A stretch of DNA of 6,706 nucleotides from positions 238,006 through 244,711 of the forward strand of contig JADLKI010000008.1 in assembly GCA_015657395.1 (NCBI GenBank). The letters run 5' to 3'. This document shows, in pieces, positions 1 to 5,135 of the stretch. The position numbers and the translations under genes were made by a program. The notes beneath the pieces are model-generated. The model saw only the letters and a program-made list of their open reading frames with translations, was not told where the DNA came from and searched no databases. Origin of the DNA: Spirochaetales bacterium. GTDB taxonomy: Bacteria; Spirochaetota; Spirochaetia; Treponematales; Rectinemataceae. Positions within the stretch are counted from its first letter, which is position 1. Each line of letters opens with the position of its first letter.

Positions 1-609
1 CAGAGATTTTTGATAATCCTCTTCATTGCCTATAAGAATATTTGCATATTGGGCGATTTCTGACATGACAATCCGGGCCTCTATACCGTAGTTCCAGAGC
101 TTGGCCCTGTAATTCAAATCGAATGAAACAGTAAGTCCTTTTTCTTTTGCTGTACGAACGGCTCTAATAGTCTCATCGGCACAATTTTTTGATACTGCAG
201 GGGTAATACCTGAGACATGAAACCATTTTAACCCCTCAAAAGCCGCTGCCCAATCAATGTCTTCAGAACTAATTTTCGACAACGCAGAATTTTCTCTGTC
301 ATAAATGACACTGCTTGGACGCTGATTCGCCCCATTCTCAAAGAAATAGATCCCTATTCTTCCCTTCTTTAATTTTATGCCGGAGACATCAACACCATGC
401 GAGCGAAGCTCCCTCATGCACTCCTTCCCAATTTGATTCTCAGGCAAAATACTGATAAAGCGAGTAGAAACACCCAACCTTGAGAGCGCAACGGCAACAT
501 TTGCTTCGCTTCCACCGAATGTTGCCTCCAGCGTTGGCGACTGAAACAATCTTTCTTGGCCAGGCGATTTCAGTCTGAGCATGATCTCGCCAAATGTTGC
601 TATGCTCAT
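1..609 (-). CDS. kdgK: 2-keto-3-deoxygluconate kinase (PfkB family), C-terminus cut by window edge
   Basis: This kinase phosphorylates 2-keto-3-deoxygluconate with ATP to give KDPG, the substrate of the neighbouring Eda. The 203 visible residues are open to the window edge; the family is usually 310-340 residues, so about a third is missing, including the ATP-binding signature and the catalytic Asp. Visible hallmarks are the PfkB N-terminal sugar-binding motif FGGSEANVAVALSRLG (residues 31-46), the KDG-kinase-like stretch with YFFENGANQRPSSVIYDR (88-105), FDLNYRAKLW (163-172) and NEEDY (195-199). The start ATG lies 14 bp after the eda stop and has a strong ribosome binding site, AGGAG six bases upstream (plus-strand 617-621). 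It is the last visible gene of the kdu operon and is probably translated from the same mRNA as eda. A different PfkB sugar kinase is conceivable, but motifs and context both favour KDG. Confidence 0.9.
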   Translation of the reverse strand, partial: MSIATFGEIMLRLKSPGQERLFQSPTLEATFGGSEANVAVALSRLGVSTRFISILPENQIGKECMRELRSHGVDVSGIKLKKGRIGIYFFENGANQRPSSVIYDRENSALSKISSEDIDWAAAFEGLKWFHVSGITPAVSKNCADETIRAVRTAKEKGLTVSFDLNYRAKLWNYGIEARIVMSEIAQYANILIGNEEDYQKSL

Positions 610-623
610 TTGGGTTCTCCTTT

Positions 624-1490
624 CTATTCAATAAGATGGATGTAAGTTTCTATTCCAGGAATCGTGATGATCGTTCCGACAAAGCTCTGTCCCCTCATAG
701 CTTCCGAGGGAGAAATTACGGAGACTCCTAAGGGTGAAAGCATGGCCAGTGTTCTTTTCAATGAAGGAGTGCGAACCTCAATGAAGCCTCTGTCCCCTTT
801 TACTTTATCAGGCAAACCAGAAGACTCTCTTGAACCTCCGTCCCCAGATACGACCGGCAGAAACCCCATCATCGTTCGCCGCGCTGACTTGATAAGCCTT
901 TCAATCTCATCAAATTTGCCTGCTTCGATGAGCTCACTTGAGACGACCCAAGAACCCCCGCAAGCCAGGACATTTTTTAAGGAAAGATATTCCTGAATAT
1001 TGTCTTCCTGAATTCCTCCTGTAGGGATGAATGAGACTTGTTGATAGACCGATTTGAGTGCATTAAGCGCTTTTACTCCACCGGATACTTCTGCGGGGAA
1101 AAATTTTAGGCTGTTGAGCCCCATCGACATAGCCTGCTCAACAAGGGAGGGATTATTGACACCAGGAAACACGGGGACTCCTCTTTCTACACAATATTCA
1201 CATATTGACGGATTAAAACCAGGTGAAACAATAAATTGCGCTCCAGCTGAGAGGGCAGCGTTTACCTCTTCCTTTGTGGTTACTGTTCCAGCTCCAACGG
1301 TAATATCCTTATGAAAAGAGGCAAACTTCTCGATGACCTGAGGAGCTGCTTTTGTCCTAAAAGTGATTTCCGCAATAAACAACCCTCCGGCACGAAGCGC
1401 ATTTGCAAGACCGTCAGCCATATTCACCGATTCAATTTTTATTACGGGAATAAGTCCGGCTTCATAGAAACGTTCTTTAAAATCCTTCAT
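624..1490 (-). CDS. eda: KDPG/KHG aldolase with a C-terminal half-VOC-like extension
   Basis: Class I aldolase that cleaves 2-keto-3-deoxy-6-phosphogluconate into pyruvate and glyceraldehyde 3-phosphate. Residues 1-205 match the usual ~210-residue enzyme: EITFRT holds the catalytic Glu41 and phosphate/carboxylate-binding Arg45, GAGTV is at 66-70, SPGF at 89-92, and the Schiff-base lysine is Lys129 in LKFFPAE; PTGGI (156-160) forms the phosphate site. The protein is 288 residues, so about 80 are extra. After ARRTMMGF (203-210) comes a Gly/Ser-rich linker with GDGGS and GDRGF, then GFIEVRTPSLKRTLAMLSPLG and a tail ending TYIHLIE. From memory, some clostridial Eda proteins carry a full glyoxalase-like (VOC) domain here; this tail resembles only its second half. 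An upstream in-frame ATG (1511) would add seven residues, but AGGAGG lies between the two starts and fits the one chosen. Confidence 0.93.
   Translation of the reverse strand: MKDFKERFYEAGLIPVIKIESVNMADGLANALRAGGLFIAEITFRTKAAPQVIEKFASFHKDITVGAGTVTTKEEVNAALSAGAQFIVSPGFNPSICEYCVERGVPVFPGVNNPSLVEQAMSMGLNSLKFFPAEVSGGVKALNALKSVYQQVSFIPTGGIQEDNIQEYLSLKNVLACGGSWVVSSELIEAGKFDEIERLIKSARRTMMGFLPVVSGDGGSRESSGLPDKVKGDRGFIEVRTPSLKRTLAMLSPLGVSVISPSEAMRGQSFVGTIITIPGIETYIHLIE
685..694 (+). repeat. CCTCYGTCCC repeat, copy 1 (inside eda)
   Basis: CTCTGTCCCC; the first C of the 11-mer is replaced by G. On the coding strand it encodes part of RGQSF near the Eda C-terminus, in a different frame from copies 2 and 3. 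Confidence 0.6.
787..797 (+). repeat. CCTCYGTCCC repeat, copy 2 (inside eda)
   Basis: CCTCTGTCCCC, a full 11-mer. It encodes GDRG at the right edge of the Eda linker, where similarity to the VOC fold begins. It is 48 bp from copy 3, in the same orientation and frame. Confidence 0.75.
835..845 (+). repeat. CCTCYGTCCC repeat, copy 3 (inside eda)
   Basis: CCTCCGTCCCC preceded by AA, the form also seen in the gaps between genes. It encodes GDGGS at the left part of the Eda linker. Confidence 0.75.
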
Positions 1491-1501
1491 ATGAATTAGT
1501 G

Positions 1502-1507
1502 CCTCCT
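1502..1507 (-). promoter_or_regulatory. Ribosome binding site that decides the eda start
   Basis: AGGAGG on the minus strand, 11 bases before the ATG at 1490. It lies inside the alternative longer reading frame from 1511, and that upstream ATG has only a weak TTTAGG ahead of it. This supports the shorter protein beginning MKDFKERFYEAG. Confidence 0.7.
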
Positions 1508-1533
1508 GCATAGTAATGCCTAAACGCTATCAA

Positions 1534-1600
1534 CCTCTGTCCCCAATTTTTGTCAGAATCTCATCCCGCTTGCCCCCTACAGGAAACCCCCTATGTCCCG
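1534..1600 (+). repeat. CCTCYGTCCC repeat pair in the gap before eda
   Basis: A full copy, AACCTCTGTCCCC (core 1534-1544), and a degenerate one, CCTATGTCCCG (1590-1600), 56 bp later in the same orientation. They fill most of the 116-bp gap between the cupin gene and eda. Near-identical TGCCTAAAC (1517-1525) and TGCCCTAAAC (1603-1612) bracket the stretch, the second covering the cupin stop codon. Confidence 0.65.
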
Positions 1601-1606
1601 ATTGCC

Positions 1607-2065
1607 CTAAACTGCAACCTTCACTACCACTTTTTTTACCGATTCGGCAGAGTCGCCGACTTTCATGGACGGCCGATGTGCATCTTCGGGGAAAAAAACC
1701 GCAGCCTCTTCGGGATGTATCATTAAGGCATGGGCGATTCTGCCTTTGGGCAGGGCAAAGAATTCTATGTCGGGTTTGTATGGTTCAATGACTTCAAGTG
1801 AATCTACAGGCAGTACTTCAATTATTTCCTTGCCCGCAACAATCATCTGAATATCTGTATATTTCCGATGAGCTTCAAATCTGCATTCTGAATGCTCTTT
1901 GGTGATATATTCCTGAATAAGCGCAAAAACAGTATCACCCTGAATGGGATACTTCCCTGCTGGAAGCCCACTCCAGGTCCCTTTAGTGAGCCAATCGAAA
2001 GCAATGTCCAGGTTTTTGTTAAATCCGCGGTATCTCGATAATTCTGAAAGCATGCTGACAATCAT
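1607..2065 (-). CDS. YhcH/YjgK/YiaL (TabA-like, DUF386) cupin protein
   Basis: A 152-residue protein spanning the whole YhcH/YjgK/YiaL family (usual length about 150). The fold is a single-domain cupin-like beta barrel that binds a metal. Visible family marks are the FEAHRKYTDIQ stretch (63-73, with Glu64 and His66 as probable metal ligands), FFPEDAHRPS (124-133, with His130) and the closing KKVVVKV. Members occur in sialic-acid, uronate and pentose operons. Proposed roles include anomerase or sugar-handling activity, and E. coli TabA is linked to biofilm control; the reaction here is unknown. It lies between kduD and eda on the same strand, so a role with a keto-uronate intermediate is a reasonable inference. 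The start ATG has GGGAG seven bases upstream. Gaps to both neighbours (127 and 116 bp) are unusually long for an operon and each contains the CCTCYGTCCC repeat. Confidence 0.88.
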   Translation of the reverse strand: MIVSMLSELSRYRGFNKNLDIAFDWLTKGTWSGLPAGKYPIQGDTVFALIQEYITKEHSECRFEAHRKYTDIQMIVAGKEIIEVLPVDSLEVIEPYKPDIEFFALPKGRIAHALMIHPEEAAVFFPEDAHRPSMKVGDSAESVKKVVVKVAV

Positions 2066-2107
2066 CTCTTCGCTCCCTATAACTTGTACTCTTCATTTTT
2101 ATAGAAA

Positions 2108-2125
2108 GATTCGCCCTTGCGAATC
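2108..2125. repeat. Hairpin in the kduD to cupin-gene gap
   Basis: GATTCGC (2108-2114) and GCGAATC (2119-2125) form a perfect 7-bp stem with a 4-base loop, 42 bases before the cupin start. On the operon strand TTTCTAT follows, a weak T-run, so it may be an attenuator, a processing site or a mRNA-stabilising structure. It lies next to one of the CCTCYGTCCC repeat pairs. Confidence 0.5.
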
Positions 2126-2132
2126 ATCTAAA

Positions 2133-2187
2133 CCTCCGTCCCTCTTTAGCGCATAAAGATGCCAAATCGGATTCAACCTCCGTCCCC
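2133..2187 (+). repeat. CCTCYGTCCC repeat pair in the gap before the cupin gene
   Basis: AACCTCCGTCCCT (core 2133-2143) and AACCTCCGTCCCC (core 2177-2187) lie 44 bp apart in the same orientation, in the 127-bp gap after kduD. CATCTA occurs just outside both ends (2125-2130 and 2190-2195), the second covering the kduD stop codon. Confidence 0.75.
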
Positions 2188-2192
2188 ACCAT

Positions 2193-2957
2193 CTATCTTG
2201 CCAGCCAACCGCCATCGACAGCAATTGTAAATCCATTCACATAACTGCTGGCATCTGACGCAAGGAAAATTGTGACTCCCTGCAGGTCCTCCGGCATGCC
2301 CCAGCGCCCGGCCGGTATTCTTGCAAGAAGCTCTTTGGACCTGACAGGATCCGCGCGGAGCGGTGCTGTGTTGCTCGTTACCATATATCCCGGAGCGATC
2401 GCATTTACATTGATATTGAATTTGGCCCACTCATTGGCCATCAGCTTTGTCAGGCCCATCACTGCGCTCTTCGACGCCGTATATGAAGGGATCCGGATTC
2501 CCCCCTGATATGACAGAAGCGATGCGATATTGATAATTTTCCCTCCGGTTCCCTGGGCAATGAATCGTCGCGCCACAGCCTGGCTCAAGAAAAAAAGTAT
2601 CTTCGCATTGACATCCATCACGTCATCCCAATCTTTTTCGGTAAAATTGATCGAGTCCTCCCGCCTGATAATGCCCGCATTATTCACAAGAATATCAATA
2701 TGCCCGAACATTTCGACTGTCTTGTCGACGACTGACCCAACCGCCTCCATTTGGGCCAAATCTGCCGTGATGGAAAGAAAGCGTCGTCCTCGCTTCTCGA
2801 TCTCTTCCCGGGTCGTCTCATTCGACCTTACATGGCTTATTCCCACAATGTCGGCGCCAGCCTCTGCGAGCGCGATGCACATCGCCTGGCCCAAACCCAC
2901 CGAACTCCCCGTCACGACAGCAACTTTCCCATCGAGCCTGAATTTATCGAGTATCAT
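2193..2957 (-). CDS. kduD: 2-dehydro-3-deoxy-D-gluconate 5-dehydrogenase (KduD), SDR family
   Basis: NAD(P)-dependent short-chain dehydrogenase that interconverts 3-deoxy-D-glycero-2,5-hexodiulosonate and 2-keto-3-deoxygluconate, the step after KduI. The 254 residues match the usual ~253. Classical SDR motifs are all present: TGSSVGLG nucleotide-binding loop (16-23), NNAG (92-95), Asn117, catalytic Ser146, and Tyr159 with Lys163 in YTASK, followed by the PG motif at 189-190. The N-terminal MILDKFRLDGKVAVVTG and the C-terminal YVNGFTIAVDGGWLAR are typical of KduD. On sequence alone a gluconate 5-dehydrogenase is possible, but kduI immediately upstream makes KduD far more likely. GGGAGG lies nine bases before the start; another ATG seven bases further upstream is out of frame. 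The gap from the kduI stop is 39 bp, consistent with co-transcription. Confidence 0.92.
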   Translation of the reverse strand: MILDKFRLDGKVAVVTGSSVGLGQAMCIALAEAGADIVGISHVRSNETTREEIEKRGRRFLSITADLAQMEAVGSVVDKTVEMFGHIDILVNNAGIIRREDSINFTEKDWDDVMDVNAKILFFLSQAVARRFIAQGTGGKIINIASLLSYQGGIRIPSYTASKSAVMGLTKLMANEWAKFNINVNAIAPGYMVTSNTAPLRADPVRSKELLARIPAGRWGMPEDLQGVTIFLASDASSYVNGFTIAVDGGWLAR

Positions 2958-2996
2958 TGGCCATTGCCTCCCGAAACGACTACCTATTCAAATGTA

Positions 2997-3827
2997 TCAG
3001 AGCAGATCAGCCATAGCGACATTATCCATATCGCCGAATGTCTGATTCTCTCCCGCCATTCCCCAAATGAATGTATATTTGCCTGTCCCTACACCCGCAT
3101 GGATCGACCAGCTTGGACTGATCACTGCCTGTTCGTTTCGCACCACAATGTGTCGCGTCTCCTGAGGTTTCCCCATAAAATGGAACACAATCCTGTCCTC
3201 GGGCATATCAAAATACAGATACACTTCCATCCGCCGCTCGTGCGTGTGGGCCGGCATCGTATTCCATACGCTCCCTTCGGAGAATGTCGTCATGCCCATC
3301 ACCAGCTGACAGGTCTCCAGTACCGCCGGGTGAATGTACTGGTTGATCACCCGTTTGTTGCACTCCGCCTCGCTGCCCATCGCCACATGCTTTGCCTGTT
3401 CGAACGTTACAAGCCTCGTCGGACAGGCCCGATGCGCCGGGGCGCTATTGAAATAGAATTTCGCGGGCGCCCCCGGATTTTTGCTCGCAAACTTTACCTC
3501 CTTCGAGCCCTTTGAGATATAAAAACCATCCCGGGGACCGACGTCATAGCGAGTGCCATCCACTTCTATCGACCCCGCCTCCCCAATATTGATGATCCCC
3601 ATCTCCCGTCGCTCGAGAAAAAACTCTGTCCCCAATTCCTTGCTGACTGGCAGCGCGAGAGGGACGGAGGTTGGAACAATGCCACCGACGATCATCCGGT
3701 CGACATGCGAATAGACCATAATCGACTCACCAGGGAGAAAAAGCTTGTCGATCAAAAAAACTTTCCTCAGATCCTCTGTCCCCATGTCTTTCGCATACTC
3801 CGAATTCACATATTCTCGCGCTTCCAT
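2997..3827 (-). CDS. kduI: 5-dehydro-4-deoxy-D-glucuronate isomerase (KduI)
   Basis: Zinc-dependent cupin isomerase that converts 5-keto-4-deoxyuronate (DKI) to 3-deoxy-D-glycero-2,5-hexodiulosonate (DKII), entering the KDG pathway. At 276 residues it matches E. coli KduI (278). The four metal ligands are visible: His194, His196 and Glu201 in PAHTHERRMEVY, and His243 in SWSIHAGVGT, each two positions earlier than in the E. coli enzyme. Other marks are MVYSHVDRMIVGG (37-49) and FFLERREMGIINIG (69-82). GGGAG six bases ahead of the ATG is a good ribosome binding site. It is the first gene of the minus-strand operon and diverges from the IclR regulator. Oddly, its first 70 codons contain three copies of the CCTCYGTCCC motif, encoding MGTEDL, TSVP and LGTEFF. 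These lie at positions natural for the family, so the gene looks intact. Confidence 0.95.
   Translation of the reverse strand: MEAREYVNSEYAKDMGTEDLRKVFLIDKLFLPGESIMVYSHVDRMIVGGIVPTSVPLALPVSKELGTEFFLERREMGIINIGEAGSIEVDGTRYDVGPRDGFYISKGSKEVKFASKNPGAPAKFYFNSAPAHRACPTRLVTFEQAKHVAMGSEAECNKRVINQYIHPAVLETCQLVMGMTTFSEGSVWNTMPAHTHERRMEVYLYFDMPEDRIVFHFMGKPQETRHIVVRNEQAVISPSWSIHAGVGTGKYTFIWGMAGENQTFGDMDNVAMADLL
3624..3670. repeat. Inverted CCTCYGTCCC repeat pair inside kduI
   Basis: CTCTGTCCCC (3624-3633, plus strand) and, in opposite orientation, AGGGACGGAGG (3660-3670). The two could pair as a 9-bp stem with one G-T around a 28-base loop. They encode LGTEFF and TSVP in KduI. Confidence 0.6.
3773..3783 (+). 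repeat. CCTCYGTCCC repeat, copy near the kduI start
   Basis: CCTCTGTCCCC, a full 11-mer, encoding MGTEDL at residues 15-20 of KduI. This is the rightmost copy not explained by a conserved protein motif. Confidence 0.65.
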
Positions 3828-3865
3828 AACAATCTCCCGTATAAACTATCAATTTCAGGAACCCT

Positions 3866-3925
3866 TACATTGTGGAGTAAATCTCACAGCAGGGCAGCCT
3901 CTTTCACAGATCATTCCACAATGTA
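3866..3925. repeat. Spaced inverted repeat, putative regulator operator pair
   Basis: TACATTGTGGA (3866-3876) and its perfect reverse complement TCCACAATGTA (3915-3925) are separated by 38 bp. Centre to centre they are 49 bp apart, between four and five helical turns, which would suit a tetrameric or looping regulator. IclR-family proteins commonly bind as dimers of dimers in such divergent regions, so the protein encoded at 4013 is the obvious candidate. The link is inferred. Confidence 0.55.
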
Positions 3926-3927
3926 GA

Positions 3928-3944
3928 ATCATATTCCATATGAT
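3928..3944. promoter_or_regulatory. 17-bp palindrome, putative operator
   Basis: ATCATAT-TCC-ATATGAT has perfect 7-bp arms around three bases. It lies three bases right of the spaced inverted repeat and just upstream of the candidate -35 of the regulator gene, so a protein bound here could control both the regulator and the kdu operon. Which protein binds is unknown. Confidence 0.5.
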
Positions 3945-3947
3945 AGC

Positions 3948-3976
3948 TTGCATTTGTGTAATGTCAATAGTAAAAT
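3948..3976 (+). promoter_or_regulatory. Candidate promoter of the IclR-family regulator
   Basis: TTGCAT (3948-3953), a 17-bp spacer, then TAAAAT (3971-3976). The -10 matches the sigma-70 consensus at five of six positions; the -35 is weak (three of six). It ends 36 bp before the start codon. The overlap with the nearby palindromes would allow autoregulation. Confidence 0.4.
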
Positions 3977-4012
3977 TGTATTTCCAGATTCTATACAGCC
4001 CAGGAGGGCCTT

Positions 4013-4783
4013 ATGGCCGATATAAAAGTGCAGTCGCTCGACCGGACTTTCAACATTCTCGAAATTCTTGCCCGCGAACCCAATGGGCTGACGCTCGCTG
4101 AAATCTCTGCCAAAGTGGACTTACCGCGGAGCACGGCCTTTCGTCTGCTCGCAGTGCTTCTTCAGCGCGAGTATGTGCGCAAGGCTTCCGAGACAAATCG
4201 TTATCGCCTTGGACCGGGGTTCATCGAGCTTTCGAGCAACTATCTCAACAATCTTGAACTGAAAACGGAATCGGAGCCATTCATGCGCGAACTGGCATCG
4301 GCTTTGGGTACCGTCGTGTTCCTCGCCCGGCGACAGGGCGATATGATGGTGTACATCGATAAGCAAGACCAGTTCACGAGTCTTCGGAAATACGCCATCA
4401 TTGGCGAACAAAGGCCTATCTATTGTACGGCGCTGGGCAAGGCTCTCATATTGGATATGGACGACGAAGAAATCCGCAGTCTTCTTTCAAATACGACACT
4501 TCAGAAATTCGGTCCGCACACACGTGCCGATGTCAGCTCACTCATCGAAGATATTCATCAATCCAGGGACAGAGGCTGGACCCACGACAACGAAGAAGCA
4601 GAGCCCGGAGTGAACTGCGTGGCCGCCCCAATCCGCGATTATCGGGGCCAAATCATCTCTTCAGTCAGCACGTCGTGGTTTTTGGAATCCCGACCAGAGC
4701 TCGAACCAGGGAAAGTGGCGATTCACGTGACGAAAGCAGCCCGGGCGATCTCGGCGGCAATGGGATTTTCCAGAAAAGAATAA
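4013..4783 (+). CDS. IclR-family transcriptional regulator, probably of the kdu genes (KdgR-like)
   Basis: A 256-residue DNA-binding protein of standard IclR length. Residues 5-65 form the winged helix-turn-helix (LTLAEISAKVDLPRSTAFRLL as the helix-turn-helix, YRLG closing the wing); the rest is the effector-binding domain, with YCTALGKALILDMD (137-150), RDRGWTHDNEEAEPGVNCVAAPI (185-207) and a closing AARAISAAMG. The family binds small carboxylates or keto-sugars, and KdgR members respond to KDG. Being divergent from kduI makes control of uronate breakdown the likely job; that is inferred from position. AGGAGG five bases before the ATG is a strong ribosome binding site. Whether it represses or activates cannot be read from the sequence. 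The gene ends in TAA, inside the T-run of the oppositely facing terminator. Confidence 0.92.
   Translation: MADIKVQSLDRTFNILEILAREPNGLTLAEISAKVDLPRSTAFRLLAVLLQREYVRKASETNRYRLGPGFIELSSNYLNNLELKTESEPFMRELASALGTVVFLARRQGDMMVYIDKQDQFTSLRKYAIIGEQRPIYCTALGKALILDMDDEEIRSLLSNTTLQKFGPHTRADVSSLIEDIHQSRDRGWTHDNEEAEPGVNCVAAPIRDYRGQIISSVSTSWFLESRPELEPGKVAIHVTKAARAISAAMGFSRKE
4722..4730. other. parS-like core inside the regulator gene
   Basis: TTCACGTGA matches the nine-base core of parS (TGTTTCACGTGAAACA); over all 16 bases (4719-4734) 11 match. It lies about 570 bp upstream of parA, within codons for AIHVTK. parS sites often lie close to parAB, but five outer mismatches make function doubtful. Confidence 0.25.
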
Positions 4784-4817
4784 AAAATCGCCCACGCTCC
4801 TCTCGCAAAGCGCGGGC
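4780..4817 (-). terminator. Rho-independent terminator of the nfu-like gene
   Basis: On the minus strand GCCCGCGC (4817-4810) pairs with GCGTGGGC (4797-4790) over eight pairs with one G-U, around a 12-base loop, followed by GATTTTTTATT. It ends transcription of the gene at 4858-5082. The T-run overlaps the stop codon of the convergent regulator. In the plus direction the stem has one A-C mismatch and no T-run, so it is unlikely to end the regulator's transcript efficiently. Confidence 0.75.
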
Positions 4818-4857
4818 TGTTGTCGTGCATGCAGCAACATACTACATGTACAAAGAG

Positions 4858-5082
4858 TCAGTCTTGCTGCACCTCTTTCACTTGGGGCACTACCTTCTTG
4901 AGATATGCTTCAATCCCCTGCTTGAGCGTCATGATGGAATAAGGGCATGAACCGCATGCGCCGGTGAGCCTGACTTTGACCACACCGTTATCGCTCACGG
5001 AGACAAGCTCTATATCTCCTCCATCTGCCTTCAGGGAGGGGCGCACGTTCTCTATTGCAGATTTCACTTCTTCAAAAAGCAT
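4858..5082 (-). CDS. Nfu/NifU C-terminal-domain iron-sulfur cluster scaffold protein
   Basis: A 74-residue stand-alone NifU C-terminal (Nfu) domain that carries or delivers Fe-S clusters to target proteins in the cytoplasm. The family pattern is clear: IRPSL-like NVRPSLKADGGDIELV (12-27), then VRLTGACGSCPYSIMTLKQGIE (37-57) with the cluster-binding CxxC, Cys43 and Cys46. It is the minimal form, lacking the IscU-like and A-type domains of larger proteins. AGGAG six bases before the ATG marks the start. The gene is monocistronic by appearance: it faces the convergent regulator on one side, with a terminator between, and diverges from parA on the other. No link to uronate metabolism is implied; it is ordinary housekeeping. 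Confidence 0.92.
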   Translation of the reverse strand: MLFEEVKSAIENVRPSLKADGGDIELVSVSDNGVVKVRLTGACGSCPYSIMTLKQGIEAYLKKVVPQVKEVQQD

Positions 5083-5090
5083 TGCTATCT

Positions 5091-5102
5091 CCTATATATA
5101 GG
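5091..5102. promoter_or_regulatory. 12-bp palindrome overlapping the nfu ribosome binding site
   Basis: CCTATATATAGG is a perfect palindrome. On the minus strand its last AGG is part of the AGGAG ribosome binding site. It could be a weak hairpin or a protein site, or simply chance in AT-rich sequence. Confidence 0.35.
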
Positions 5103-5106
5103 AATT

Positions 5107-5135
5107 AAATTATCGATCTGTAGCGCGAGGGTCAA
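5107..5135 (-). promoter_or_regulatory. Candidate promoter of the nfu-like gene
   Basis: On the minus strand TTGACC (5135-5130, five of six to consensus) is followed by GATAAT (5114-5109, five of six) after 15 bp, or by TAATTT (5112-5107) after 17 bp. Either leaves a short leader before the start at 5082. The 15-bp spacing is shorter than ideal. Confidence 0.45.

Larger units (their letters stand above)
3828..4012. promoter_or_regulatory. Divergent control region between kduI and the IclR regulator
   Basis: This 185-bp gap separates two outward-facing genes and must hold both promoters. It contains an 11-bp inverted repeat with arms 49 bp apart, a 17-bp palindrome, and two direct TCACAG copies exactly 20 bp apart (3884-3889 and 3904-3909). 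Its AT content is higher than that of the flanking genes. I could not pick a convincing -35/-10 pair for kduI; the regulator has a plausible one, listed separately. Confidence 0.75.

Noticed and set aside
440..631. 63-residue minus-strand frame over the kdgK start
   Set aside because: It is an out-of-frame shadow of kdgK, whose true frame shows the full PfkB N-terminal motifs and a strong ribosome binding site.
2124..2192. 22-codon minus-strand frame beginning right after the kduD stop (MVGTEVESD...)
   Set aside because: It is built largely from the two repeat copies, has no ribosome binding site of its own and no recognisable relatives.
2751..3515. 254-residue plus-strand open frame opposite kduD and kduI
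   Set aside because: It lies antisense to two well-supported enzymes and has no recognisable domain; it follows from the codon use of those genes.
4565..4575. Inverted CCTCTGTCCCT match in the regulator gene
   Set aside because: It encodes RDRG in the conserved effector-domain stretch before WTHDNEEAEPG, so ordinary coding constraint explains it; I do not count it as a firm member of the repeat family.
4818..4839. Second hairpin TGTTG...CAACA after the regulator gene
   Set aside because: A five to six pair stem with no T-run in either direction; too weak to call a terminator for the regulator.
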